A stretch of DNA of 64,000 nucleotides from contig NZ_JAAGVC010000010.1 of NCBI RefSeq assembly GCF_010858045.1, positions 105,502 to 169,501 on the forward strand. The letters are read 5' to 3'. Of the stretch, positions 28,504 through 36,327 are shown one piece after another. Positions within the stretch are counted from its first letter, which is position 1. Each line of letters starts with the position of its first letter. The DNA is from Nocardia cyriacigeorgica. Lineage in GTDB: Bacteria; Actinomycetota; Actinomycetes; Mycobacteriales; Mycobacteriaceae. The notes beneath the pieces are model-generated. The model was not told the origin of the DNA, made no database searches, and saw nothing but the letters and a program-made list of their open reading frames with translations. Position numbers and translations under genes: made by a program.

Positions 28504-29538
28504 TCACCAGCCGCCGGTGGCGTCCAGGAACATCTTGCGGGAGGCGAACAGCTGGCCCTCCCAGTACTTCCAGCTGTGCGTACCGGCAGCCGGGAAGTCG
28601 AAGTGCGCCTGGATGCCGAGGGTGCTCAGGCGGGCCTGGAAGGCGCGGGTGTTCACCAGCGACAGCGCCTCGAGGGCCATCGCGTTACCGGTGTTGAACA
28701 CGCCGATCGCCGAGTTCGGGTGATCGTGCGGACCGGGCAGGCCGCTGGCCGCCGAGATGTACATCGGCAGACCCTTCAGCTGCGGCGCGAACACGAACGG
28801 GTCCATCCGGAGCCAGGCCGGGCTCCACGGCGCGGCCATCGAGTCGACGTTGTAGCGGCCGGCGTCGAGCATCGCGATGCGGATGGCCTCACGCATACCG
28901 GGCGCGGAGATGTTCAGGTAGCCCGAGTAGGACGCGGCGGCCTTGAACTGATCGCGGTGGTAGGCGGCCAGGGCCAGGGCGGCGCTACCACCCATGGACA
29001 GACCGGCGACCACGTTGTTGGTGCGGGAGACGCCGTAACCCTCGAGGAAGGTCGGCAGCTCCTTGGTCAGGAAGGTCTCCCACTTGTAGGTGGTCTTCTG
29101 ACCGTTGGTGTTGGACGGCGCGTACCAGTCGGCGTAGAAGCTGGACTGGCCGCCGACCGGCATCACAAGGGTGATGTTGTCATTGGCGAACTGCTGCATC
29201 GCGTTGGTCTCGAACGACCAGGCGTTGCGATCGTCGCGGGCACGAAGGCCGTCGAGCAGGTAGAGCGCGGCGTTGCCGCCGCGGCTGGCCCACTGGACCT
29301 GCACCTTGATCGGACCCATGCTCGACGGAACCATCAGCTCCTCGTAGCCACCGGCGGGCGCCCGCAGCGCGGGGCCGTGCACCGGAGCCGCGATGGCGGC
29401 GGTCGGAGCAGCCACACCCGCGGCGATCGGCAGCGCTAGCGCCGCAGCGCCGACGGCCAGAATCCGGTTACGCCAACTGCGAGGCGCGCCTCGCCGTCCC
29501 GTGGTCCTCTTCGGGGCGGCCGCCCTGCCGAAACGCAT
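28504..29538 (-). CDS. Mycolyltransferase, antigen 85 family
   Basis: 344 residues: signal peptide (about 25-51, ending AIAAP), then one esterase domain of the usual antigen-85 length. Catalytic Ser181 (AGLSMGGSA) and His321 (THSWKYW) match the family, and Glu290 (ALEALSL) is the likely third member. It secretes to the cell wall and transfers mycolic acid from trehalose monomycolate. ATG 29538 has AGGA just upstream. It keeps the canonical HSWxYW motif, unlike the two paralogues at 30099-31151 and 31530-32621. Confidence 0.93.
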   Translation of the reverse strand: MRFGRAAAPKRTTGRRGAPRSWRNRILAVGAAALALPIAAGVAAPTAAIAAPVHGPALRAPAGGYEELMVPSSMGPIKVQVQWASRGGNAALYLLDGLRARDDRNAWSFETNAMQQFANDNITLVMPVGGQSSFYADWYAPSNTNGQKTTYKWETFLTKELPTFLEGYGVSRTNNVVAGLSMGGSAALALAAYHRDQFKAAASYSGYLNISAPGMREAIRIAMLDAGRYNVDSMAAPWSPAWLRMDPFVFAPQLKGLPMYISAASGLPGPHDHPNSAIGVFNTGNAMALEALSLVNTRAFQARLSTLGIQAHFDFPAAGTHSWKYWEGQLFASRKMFLDATGGW

Positions 29539-30098
29539 GAATCCTGCTCTCTTTCTGCTGTTGTGGAGCCACCCGCGGCTGCGGGCGACACCCGTTCTGT
29601 GTCAACGAGACGCCGCCGGGGCCTGTACCCGAATCCCGACCTTCCGGTACAGCCGTCGACGGCGCTACAACGATCTGGTCACACTGATGCTCGCTGGACG
29701 ATATTCGACCCCCGAATCGTTAGCAAGACCCGGGGTTGCAGTGCGGGCCGAAATCCGTCCGCGACAATCAGTGATCGTGCGGTGACACTACCGTGTCCCG
29801 CGGTTGATGTCGCGACGGACCTCATTATTTGTTCGTTATCCCAAATCAACGGGCGCGCACCAAGATCACCAACGCCGAGGGAACGTTCCGCTCCGCCGGA
29901 TGAAGTGATCATGAACGGACCGCAGTGAACTCCTCGCGGCATCGAACCCGGCAACTTTCCCGCGTACTTCGCACATCGCACATCGATTCGAGGAATAGCG
30001 GCAGAAATGCGCCGGAAATAGCCGGACAACATGAATTCGGGCCCTGTCCGGACCACCCGTGAGGGGTGTGCCGAACAGGGCCCTGCCGAATGCGGGGC
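29539..30098. other. 560-bp intergenic region, promoter and terminator
   Basis: No credible gene. On the minus strand a candidate promoter for the 344-residue mycolyltransferase is TTGCTA (29721-29726) and TATCGT (29698-29703), 17 bases apart. This would give a leader of about 155 bases, but it is unproven. The stretch 29815-29850 is unusually AT-rich for the window. The end at 30039-30083 is the terminator of the next gene. Confidence 0.4.
30039..30083 (-). terminator. Terminator hairpin after the 350-residue mycolyltransferase gene
   Basis: GGGCCCTGT (30039-30047) pairs perfectly with ACAGGGCCC (30075-30083). The stem extends four more bases after one mismatch, and an inner CACCC/GGGTG stem lies in the loop. 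It begins 15 bases past the stop. Confidence 0.65.
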
Positions 30099-31151
30099 TC
30101 AGCCGATATGCGCCGAGAGATCCGGCGTCATCCGCGCGACCTCTTCGGCCCAGTAGGACCAGGCGTGAATACCGACGTTCGGGAAGGAATAGACCACATT
30201 GTTGGCGCCGAGCGTCGCCATCCTGATCTGGAAGGCACGGGTGTTGGCCAGGGCCAGCGCCTCGAGCGCCATACCGTTCACGGTGCCGGCCGTTGGACCG
30301 TCGGTCGGGCCGGGCAGCCCGCTGCCCGCCGAGATCCACAGGCGGGTGTTGTTGTCACGCAACCGCGGCGCGAACACGAACGGATCCATCCGCAGCCACT
30401 GCGGGCCCCATGGCGGCGCCATCGAATCGACGTTGTAGCCGCCGGCGTCGAGCATGGCCATCCGGATCGCCTCGCGCATACCCGGTGCGGAAATGTTGAG
30501 GTAACCCGAGTAGGAACCGGCGAAACTGAACTGGTCCGGGTGATAGGCGGCCAACGTCAGTGCGGCGCTACCGCCCATCGACAAACCGAATACGCCATTA
30601 CGGTTCGGATTGAAGCCGAGCCGGTCGCGCAGCGCCCAGCGCAGATTCTGGGTCAGGAAGGTCTCCCACTGGTACCGGTAGCTCTTACCCGGGCCGGCGG
30701 CGAGCGCGTTGAGCGCGCCCGAACCCGACGACGAACCGGTGCCAGGCGGGATGCCGGCGAAACTACTCGGCGCATTCCAGTCGGCATAGAAGCTGGACAT
30801 ACCGCCGACCGGCATCACCACATTGATGTTCCAGTCGGTGAGCAGTTGCGCGACGTTGGTATCGATCTCCCAGCCGCTCAGCGTCTCCGGGGCGCGCAGA
30901 CCGTCGAGTGCGTAGACCACTCGGTTGGTGTTGCCGTCCTTGGCGCGGAAGACGCGCGATTTGATGGGGCCCATCCCGGAATCGACCCAGAAATCGAAAC
31001 CGGCCGGGTTGAACGCCGCCGAGGCGGGAGCGGCCGGACCCGCTATGGACACCCCCATGGGGACGAGCATCGCCGCGGCGACACCTACCGCCGCCCGCTT
31101 CACCCATGAGCCGGACCGCGTCGTTCTACCGGGCCTGCGCGCACTTCGCAT
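30099..31151 (-). CDS. Mycolyltransferase, antigen 85 family (tandem paralogue 1)
   Basis: 350 residues from ATG 31151, with GAAAGG nine bases upstream. The frame is open for 69 more codons upstream, but that part has no signal-peptide or family resemblance. Signal peptide about 15-46 (ASA-A), then the esterase domain with Ser191 (FGLSMGGSA) and His329. The histidine motif is HAWSYW instead of HSWxYW. A Gly/Ser-rich insert (residues about 134-158) separates SSFYADW from QWETFLTQ. It is very close to the gene at 31530-32621 and clearly a tandem duplicate. Mycolyl transfer is expected; the substrate is not decidable. Confidence 0.9.
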   Translation of the reverse strand: MRSARRPGRTTRSGSWVKRAAVGVAAAMLVPMGVSIAGPAAPASAAFNPAGFDFWVDSGMGPIKSRVFRAKDGNTNRVVYALDGLRAPETLSGWEIDTNVAQLLTDWNINVVMPVGGMSSFYADWNAPSSFAGIPPGTGSSSGSGALNALAAGPGKSYRYQWETFLTQNLRWALRDRLGFNPNRNGVFGLSMGGSAALTLAAYHPDQFSFAGSYSGYLNISAPGMREAIRMAMLDAGGYNVDSMAPPWGPQWLRMDPFVFAPRLRDNNTRLWISAGSGLPGPTDGPTAGTVNGMALEALALANTRAFQIRMATLGANNVVYSFPNVGIHAWSYWAEEVARMTPDLSAHIG

Positions 31152-31529
31152 TCGACTAGACCTTTCGCCTGAACGGCCGGTCAGCAATCGCATGGCTACG
31201 ACACCGGCCTCCTCATCGGACACCGGGTGACCGCGTCGGACGATCTCGAGACGCACCCACCTGTGTGCATGTTCCTGGTGTATCAATCGACAATGAATGC
31301 CTCCATGTTGCTGGATGGTGATCCATCCCACAACTCCGGCGGGCTTCCGTATGCACATTCGTTGCCGGGAGCTGTGTTGGATTGCGGCTCCTTCGCCGCG
31401 TCTGTTCGTGGCCCCGGGGAAGTCACGAACCGGGCACCTCGGGATCGCCCGCCCTGGGTCGCACCAGGTACCCCGGAAAGCAGAAGGCCGCTCGGTGGGT
31501 GCCGAGCGGCCTTCTGGTCGGAATCCGGT
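31152..31529. other. 378-bp intergenic region with hairpin repeats
   Basis: No gene seen. It contains a GCGGC/GCCGC hairpin near 31384-31399. A TTCGTG...CACGAA inverted repeat follows at about 31405-31430. Both resemble the left part of the element at 14161-14190 and may be a third, degenerate copy. The strong terminator at 31481-31516 ends the region. Confidence 0.4.
31481..31516 (-). terminator. Strong hairpin after the 363-residue mycolyltransferase gene
   Basis: CAGAAGGCCGCTCGG (31481-31495) pairs perfectly over 15 bases with 31502-31516, with a six-base loop. It begins 14 bases past the stop on the minus strand. Confidence 0.8.
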
Positions 31530-32621
31530 CTAGCCGATGTGGGCCGACAGGTCCGGAATCATCCGGTAGACCTCGGACTCCCAGTTCCGCCAGTTGTGCA
31601 CACCGACGGGCGGGAAGCTGTAGGTCACGTTGTTCGCGCCCAGCGTCATCATGCGGACCTGGAAGGCGCGGGTGTTCACCAGCGCCAGCGCCTCTAGCGG
31701 CATGCCCTGGATGATGTCCAGCGGCGCGGTGGCATCCGCCGGGCCCGGCAGGCCACTGCCGGCGGCGACCCACAGCCTGGTGTTGTTGGCCTTGAGTCGC
31801 GGTGCGAACACGAACGGGTCCATCCGCAGCCACTGCGGGCCCCACGGCGGCGCCATGGCGTCGATGTTGTAACCGCCCGCGCTCAGCATGGCCACGCGCA
31901 GCGCCTCACGCATACCGGGCGCGGAGATGTTCAGGTAACCGGAGTAGGAGCCGGCGAAGCTGAACTGATCCGGGTGGTAGGCGGCCAGGGTCAGCGCGGC
32001 ACTACCGCCCATCGACAGGCCGAAGACGCCGTTGTTGTTCGGGTTGAACCCGAGCCGGTCCCGCAGCGCCCAGCGCAGGTGCTGGGTGAGGAAGGTTTCC
32101 CACTTGTAGGTGTTGGTCTTGCCGAGGGTCTCGGTCCAGCCGGAGGAACCCGTCGCGGCCGAACCGGACGACGAGCCCGACGACGAACCCGCCGAACCGG
32201 TGTTCAGGCCGAGGAAATCGCTCGGCCCGTTCCAGTCGGCGTAGAAGCTCGACGGACCACCGACGGGCATGACCACGTTGATGTTCCACTTGGTCAGCTC
32301 GCGGACGACCTCGGTCTCGATCTCCCAGCCGCTCAGGTCGCCACGGGCGCGCATACCGTCCAGGGCGTAGACCACCCGGCTGGTGTTGCCGTCCGCGGCG
32401 CGGAAGACGCGGGACTTGATCGGCCCCATCTCCGAATCGACCCAGAAGTCGATTCCGGCGGGGTTGAATGCCGCCGACGCCGTCGCGCCGGGGCCTGCCA
32501 CCGACGCCCCGAGCGGTAGCAGCACTGCCAGCGACATGAGCATCGATCGCTTCAACCAGGAACCGGCTCTTCGGACTCCCGGTCGGCCACCGTGCGCTCT
32601 GCGCGCGATCACGCCTCGCAT
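31530..32621 (-). CDS. Mycolyltransferase, antigen 85 family (tandem paralogue 2)
   Basis: 363 residues from ATG 32621, which has GAAAGG ten bases upstream, the same leader arrangement as its paralogue. An alternative ATG is seven codons earlier. Signal peptide about 22-50, then the esterase fold with Ser203 (FGLSMGGSA) and His342. The histidine motif is HNWRNW rather than HSWxYW. A Ser/Gly-rich insert (about 141-162, GSAGSSSGSSSGSAATG) sits at the same place as in the neighbouring copy. It ends DLSAHIG, as the paralogue does. Expected to transfer mycolate in the cell wall. Confidence 0.9.
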   Translation of the reverse strand: MRGVIARRAHGGRPGVRRAGSWLKRSMLMSLAVLLPLGASVAGPGATASAAFNPAGIDFWVDSEMGPIKSRVFRAADGNTSRVVYALDGMRARGDLSGWEIETEVVRELTKWNINVVMPVGGPSSFYADWNGPSDFLGLNTGSAGSSSGSSSGSAATGSSGWTETLGKTNTYKWETFLTQHLRWALRDRLGFNPNNNGVFGLSMGGSAALTLAAYHPDQFSFAGSYSGYLNISAPGMREALRVAMLSAGGYNIDAMAPPWGPQWLRMDPFVFAPRLKANNTRLWVAAGSGLPGPADATAPLDIIQGMPLEALALVNTRAFQVRMMTLGANNVTYSFPPVGVHNWRNWESEVYRMIPDLSAHIG

Positions 32622-32804
32622 GTGTTCTCGGCCTTTCGTCATGCGGCGGTCGCCGCGTTCCTCGGTGCCACCGTGCCCCGGCCCACGTTTCGGGCAGGAC
32701 ACGGCGGGGTACCACGGCAGCCTAACCCGTGACCTATGCCAGAGCGTTATCAAAACGAGACAAAGTGAGGCACGCCGCTTTGTTCGCGGCGCGTCGACAA
32801 CGCG

Positions 32805-34781
32805 CTAGCGGGGCGGTTGCGGGTAGGGGTCGACCAGCCCGCAACGCTGGATCTCGTACTTGGGCACCCGCTCGATACGGTACTTCGCGAAGTTCAACGC
32901 ATTGCGGAGGTTGTGCTTGAACCGATCCCATGTCAGCTCACCGCGGTAGGACAGCAGCAGGGCGTGGGTCTGCGGGCACGACATCGCCACCCGCGCCTGG
33001 GTCACCCATTTCTCGTCCAGGTACCAGGGCATCCACGGCTTCTGATCCACCATGCCGGTGTCCACGATGACCCAGTCCGGGAACAGGCTCTTGTCGTGGC
33101 CGATGCGGCCGTCCTCGAGCCGCTCGGTGTGCGCGGCCAGCGGGTAGGCCAGCCCCATCGGGTCGATGACGCGCACGTCCAGCGGGACGTTCATGCTGGT
33201 CATGCCCAAGTTCAGGAAGTAGACGGTATGGCCGGCGCCGCCCTCGGGGATGGGCTGCGGCGGCGGCGCCACGTACCAGAACATGAACGACGGCGAATTC
33301 AGCAGCAGCCCGCCGTTGGGATTGGCCATGATGTCGTTGACCATGGGCCGCATCCGGGCGTAATCGAGGTAGTCCTCGGCCAGGATCGGATGGTCGTGGC
33401 CGGTGTTGAGCACGTAGTAGACGCGTTCGTCGACGATGCCGGACGAGCTGATCTTGGTGCCGGTGGTGATCGCGGTGGTGCCCATCGCCAGCAGCGACCA
33501 CACCACCGTGCCGACCAGCGCCAGCGAGGTCAGCACGAAGGCACCGCTGCCCGCCGAGATCGACCGCAGCCCCGCTTCGGGCAACCGCACCGGCAGCACC
33601 GCGACCGGGGCCAGCAGGCAGAACAGCTGCGACAGCAGCATCCGGCCGTGCATGAAATCGCCGCCGACGCGCAGGGCGTAGACGGTCAGGATGACCCCAC
33701 TGCCGAGCATGAGGGCGACGACGGCACTCGGTGAACGCAGCCACTGCCGGAACCGGATCGTCCAGCGGGCCCTCGGCTCATCGGAATCCTCGGTCTCTGC
33801 CTGCTTCGCGCCGGCCCGTCCGGCACGCGCCGCGACGATCCCGGCGACGAGCAGGATCAGCAGCGGAACCCAGAGGAAGTACGGCCCGACCAGATCCCAC
33901 AGGTAGGTGAAGCCCTGCTCCCATTTCGCACCACCGGCATCCTTGGCCACAGCCGTATTCGGGTACGGCAGACCGTAATAGCCCATCCGCCAGATCTGGT
34001 AGCCCAGCGGCAGCAGGCCGGCGACCGCGACGATGGTCAGTCGCAGCAGGCTCGGGCGCAGCCGGGTGGCCGGCATCGGCGCCAGGAAGATCATCAGCAG
34101 CGCCAGTCCGCCGACCAGCGTCATCTCCGGGCGGATCAGCGGCGCCAGACCGGCGAGGAACACCAGCCCGAGCAGGCCGGGCACCCGGACGCGTTCGGCC
34201 TGGCTCCACCGCACCATCAGCCAGAACAGCAGGCCGAGCCAGGCGATGACCAGACCGCTCTCCAGGCCGGAGGTCACGTAGTCACGGGCGGGCGGCACCG
34301 CGATGTAGGCCAGTGCGCCCGCTGGCAGCAGCAGCGCCGAGGACGATCCGCCCCACAGCCGAGCCGAGCCGAGCATGGCGAACACGATCGCCAGCACCGA
34401 CAACGTCAGCGCGACGCCGAGCACCACGTACTCCAGCCGCGCCTGGGTGAGCCAGCTGAAGAACCAGACGATATAGGTCCACGCGGTGCTGGTGTTGGTT
34501 TCGACCCGTTCGCCCGCGTTGAACACCGGGCCGTTGCCCGCGAGCAGATTGCGCACGGTGCGCAGCACGATCAGGCCGTCGTCGGCGATCCAGCGGCGTT
34601 GCCAGCCACCGATCGCGAACAGTGCGGCGGTCAGCACCACCCCACCGACGAATGTGGCCCGGGATAGTCGGGCGATACGCGAGGCCGGGGCGGGCTGCTC
34701 CTCGGCAGCCGCCCGCTCCGCGTATTCGGTTCCCTCCGCTCCCGCTACCAGCATCTCGTCAGGTGAGATAGACAGCGACAC
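32805..34781 (-). CDS. aftB: AftB, terminal beta-(1->2) arabinofuranosyltransferase
   Basis: 658-residue GT-C membrane enzyme that adds the terminal beta-1,2-arabinofuranose, the acceptor site for mycolates. The first extracytoplasmic loop has WIADDGLI (Asp67/Asp68), followed by about ten membrane segments and a C-terminal soluble domain. The place between fbp genes and ubiA matches Rv3805c. GTG 34781 is chosen because GGAG lies eight bases upstream; it overlaps the 3' end of the DPPR synthase gene by 23 bases. An ATG at 34754 would avoid the overlap but has a weaker site. Confidence 0.92.
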   Translation of the reverse strand: MSLSISPDEMLVAGAEGTEYAERAAAEEQPAPASRIARLSRATFVGGVVLTAALFAIGGWQRRWIADDGLIVLRTVRNLLAGNGPVFNAGERVETNTSTAWTYIVWFFSWLTQARLEYVVLGVALTLSVLAIVFAMLGSARLWGGSSSALLLPAGALAYIAVPPARDYVTSGLESGLVIAWLGLLFWLMVRWSQAERVRVPGLLGLVFLAGLAPLIRPEMTLVGGLALLMIFLAPMPATRLRPSLLRLTIVAVAGLLPLGYQIWRMGYYGLPYPNTAVAKDAGGAKWEQGFTYLWDLVGPYFLWVPLLILLVAGIVAARAGRAGAKQAETEDSDEPRARWTIRFRQWLRSPSAVVALMLGSGVILTVYALRVGGDFMHGRMLLSQLFCLLAPVAVLPVRLPEAGLRSISAGSGAFVLTSLALVGTVVWSLLAMGTTAITTGTKISSSGIVDERVYYVLNTGHDHPILAEDYLDYARMRPMVNDIMANPNGGLLLNSPSFMFWYVAPPPQPIPEGGAGHTVYFLNLGMTSMNVPLDVRVIDPMGLAYPLAAHTERLEDGRIGHDKSLFPDWVIVDTGMVDQKPWMPWYLDEKWVTQARVAMSCPQTHALLLSYRGELTWDRFKHNLRNALNFAKYRIERVPKYEIQRCGLVDPYPQPPR

Positions 34782-35721
34782 CTACCGCTCCGATCCAGGC
34801 GATTGCGAGGAACTGGAGGACCCGGTCCCCCAGCGCGATCTCTTCCGGTTCGCCGGCCTCGCCGCCATCGACGTCGACCGCGTACCGCAGGATTGCGATG
34901 GTAAACGGAACCATCGAGATGGCGTACCAGTTCGTGTTATTGGCTTCGCCCTGCTCGAAGGCCCACAGGCCGTAGAACACCACGACCGCCGTCGCGGCCA
35001 GCGTCCAGATGAAACGCAGGTAGGTGGGCGTGTAGTACTCGAGCGACTTGCGGATCTTGGCGCCGGTACCCAGCGCGATCTGCAATTCGGCGTAGCGCTT
35101 GCCCGCCGCCATGAACAGCGAACCGAAGGCCATGATCAGCAGGAACCACTGCGACAGGCCGATATCGGCGGCCGCGCCACCGGCGACGGCGCGCAGCAGG
35201 AAGCCCGAGGACACGATGCAGATGTCGAGCACGGCCTGATGCTTGAGGCCGAAGCAGTAGGCGAGCTGGATGCCGATGTAGACCGCCATCACGACCGCGA
35301 GCTGCCACGATGCCAGCAGCGAACCGAGGATCGAACCGGCAAGCAGCACCACCGCGAGCATGTAGGCCAGGTTCACCGGCACCACACCGGCCGCGATCGG
35401 CCGGTACCGCTTGGTCGGGTGGGCGCGGTCGGCCTCGACGTCCATGGAGTCGTTGACCAGATAGATGCCAGAGGCCGCCATGCAGAACACGACGAACGCG
35501 ATCGCGACATGCGCGAGCACCGAGGCGTCGCCGAGCACATCGGGGCCCGCGGCCAGCGGCGCGGCCAGCACCAGGACGTTCTTGACCCACTGCCGGGGCC
35601 GGACCGCCTTGATCAGGCCACCGGCCAAGGTCTTGGGCGGGCCCTTGACGACGGCTTCGGCCAGATCGGCGCCGGTCGGCTCTTCACTCATCTCAACCAA
35701 GGCCTTTTCTTCAGTGGTCAT
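34759..35721 (-). CDS. ubiA: Decaprenyl-phosphate phosphoribosyltransferase (DPPR synthase, UbiA family)
   Basis: 320 residues with about eight to nine membrane helices. It transfers phosphoribose from PRPP to decaprenyl phosphate, the first committed step to decaprenyl-phospho-arabinose. UbiA motif 1 is NDSMDVEADRAHPTK (Asn90, Asp91, Asp94, Asp98). The second aspartate motif starts at Lys160 and Asp166 (KHQAVLDICIVSSGF). It is the Rv3806c equivalent by position. It overlaps the PAP2 gene by 11 bases and aftB by 23, so it belongs to one operon. Confidence 0.95.
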   Translation of the reverse strand: MTTEEKALVEMSEEPTGADLAEAVVKGPPKTLAGGLIKAVRPRQWVKNVLVLAAPLAAGPDVLGDASVLAHVAIAFVVFCMAASGIYLVNDSMDVEADRAHPTKRYRPIAAGVVPVNLAYMLAVVLLAGSILGSLLASWQLAVVMAVYIGIQLAYCFGLKHQAVLDICIVSSGFLLRAVAGGAAADIGLSQWFLLIMAFGSLFMAAGKRYAELQIALGTGAKIRKSLEYYTPTYLRFIWTLAATAVVVFYGLWAFEQGEANNTNWYAISMVPFTIAILRYAVDVDGGEAGEPEEIALGDRVLQFLAIAWIGAVGVAVYLT

Positions 35722-36322
35722 GTTTACGCGCCCGTCGCGAAGCCAATCGCTTCTCGGTACCGATCAACGCGGCAGCCGACGCCGCACCGAGCGCGGAACC
35801 GGCGAGCACATCCGAGGGGTAGTGCACCCCGAGCACGACCCGGGACAGCACCATCGGCGGGACGAGCACCGCTGGCAAGGGTAGCCCGGTCAATCTGCCG
35901 AGCAACACCGCAGCGGCGGCGGTGGAGGTCGCGTGCGAGGACGGGAAGCTGAGCTTGCTCGGCGTCGACACGTTGACCTGCACCGACGGATCGTTCGGGC
36001 GCGGGCGGCGGACCACCCGCTTGATCACGATCGAGGCCGCGTGCGCGCCGACCGCGCCGACCGCAACCCCGGCCCACTGCCTGCGGCGCGGCTTGTCCAC
36101 CAGCCAGCCGGCGGCGGCGATGCCGACCCAGCCGAGCGCGTGCTCACCGAAGTGCGACATCGCGCGGGCGGCGGAGACGACGGTGGGGTTGGCGCCGATG
36201 GTGCCCTGCACGGCGTTGATGATCGCGACCTCGCGCGGGACCTCGACGTATTCGCCGCTGCACGCGCAGGCGCCGCCGCACCCCTCCTCGGCCGGATCGA
36301 CCAGGGGCAGGCTCGGGTTCAT
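35711..36322 (-). CDS. PAP2-family phosphatase (Rv3807c-type, probable DPPR phosphatase)
   Basis: 203 residues with the three PAP2 motifs: KRVVRRPRP (101-109), PSSH (127-130) and SRVVLGVHYPSD (Arg161, His167, Asp171). By family and position it is the candidate that removes the 5-phosphate from decaprenyl-phospho-5-phosphoribose. ATG 36322 follows the glfT2 stop by a few bases, with GAGAAG as ribosome site; the frame is open upstream inside glfT2. Odd point: the N-terminal tail has three cysteines in GCGGACACSGE (Cys15, 19, 21). Confidence 0.88.
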   Translation of the reverse strand: MNPSLPLVDPAEEGCGGACACSGEYVEVPREVAIINAVQGTIGANPTVVSAARAMSHFGEHALGWVGIAAAGWLVDKPRRRQWAGVAVGAVGAHAASIVIKRVVRRPRPNDPSVQVNVSTPSKLSFPSSHATSTAAAAVLLGRLTGLPLPAVLVPPMVLSRVVLGVHYPSDVLAGSALGAASAAALIGTEKRLASRRARKHDH

Positions 36323-36327
36323 CGCGT

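Noticed and set aside
29815..29850. An AT-rich island as a sign of foreign DNA
   Set aside because: It is only a few dozen bases in a promoter-bearing gap and has no mobile-element genes nearby.
31152..31358. An N-terminal extension of the 350-residue mycolyltransferase
   Set aside because: The added 69 residues have no signal-peptide or family similarity, while ATG 31151 has a ribosome site and a proper signal sequence right after it.
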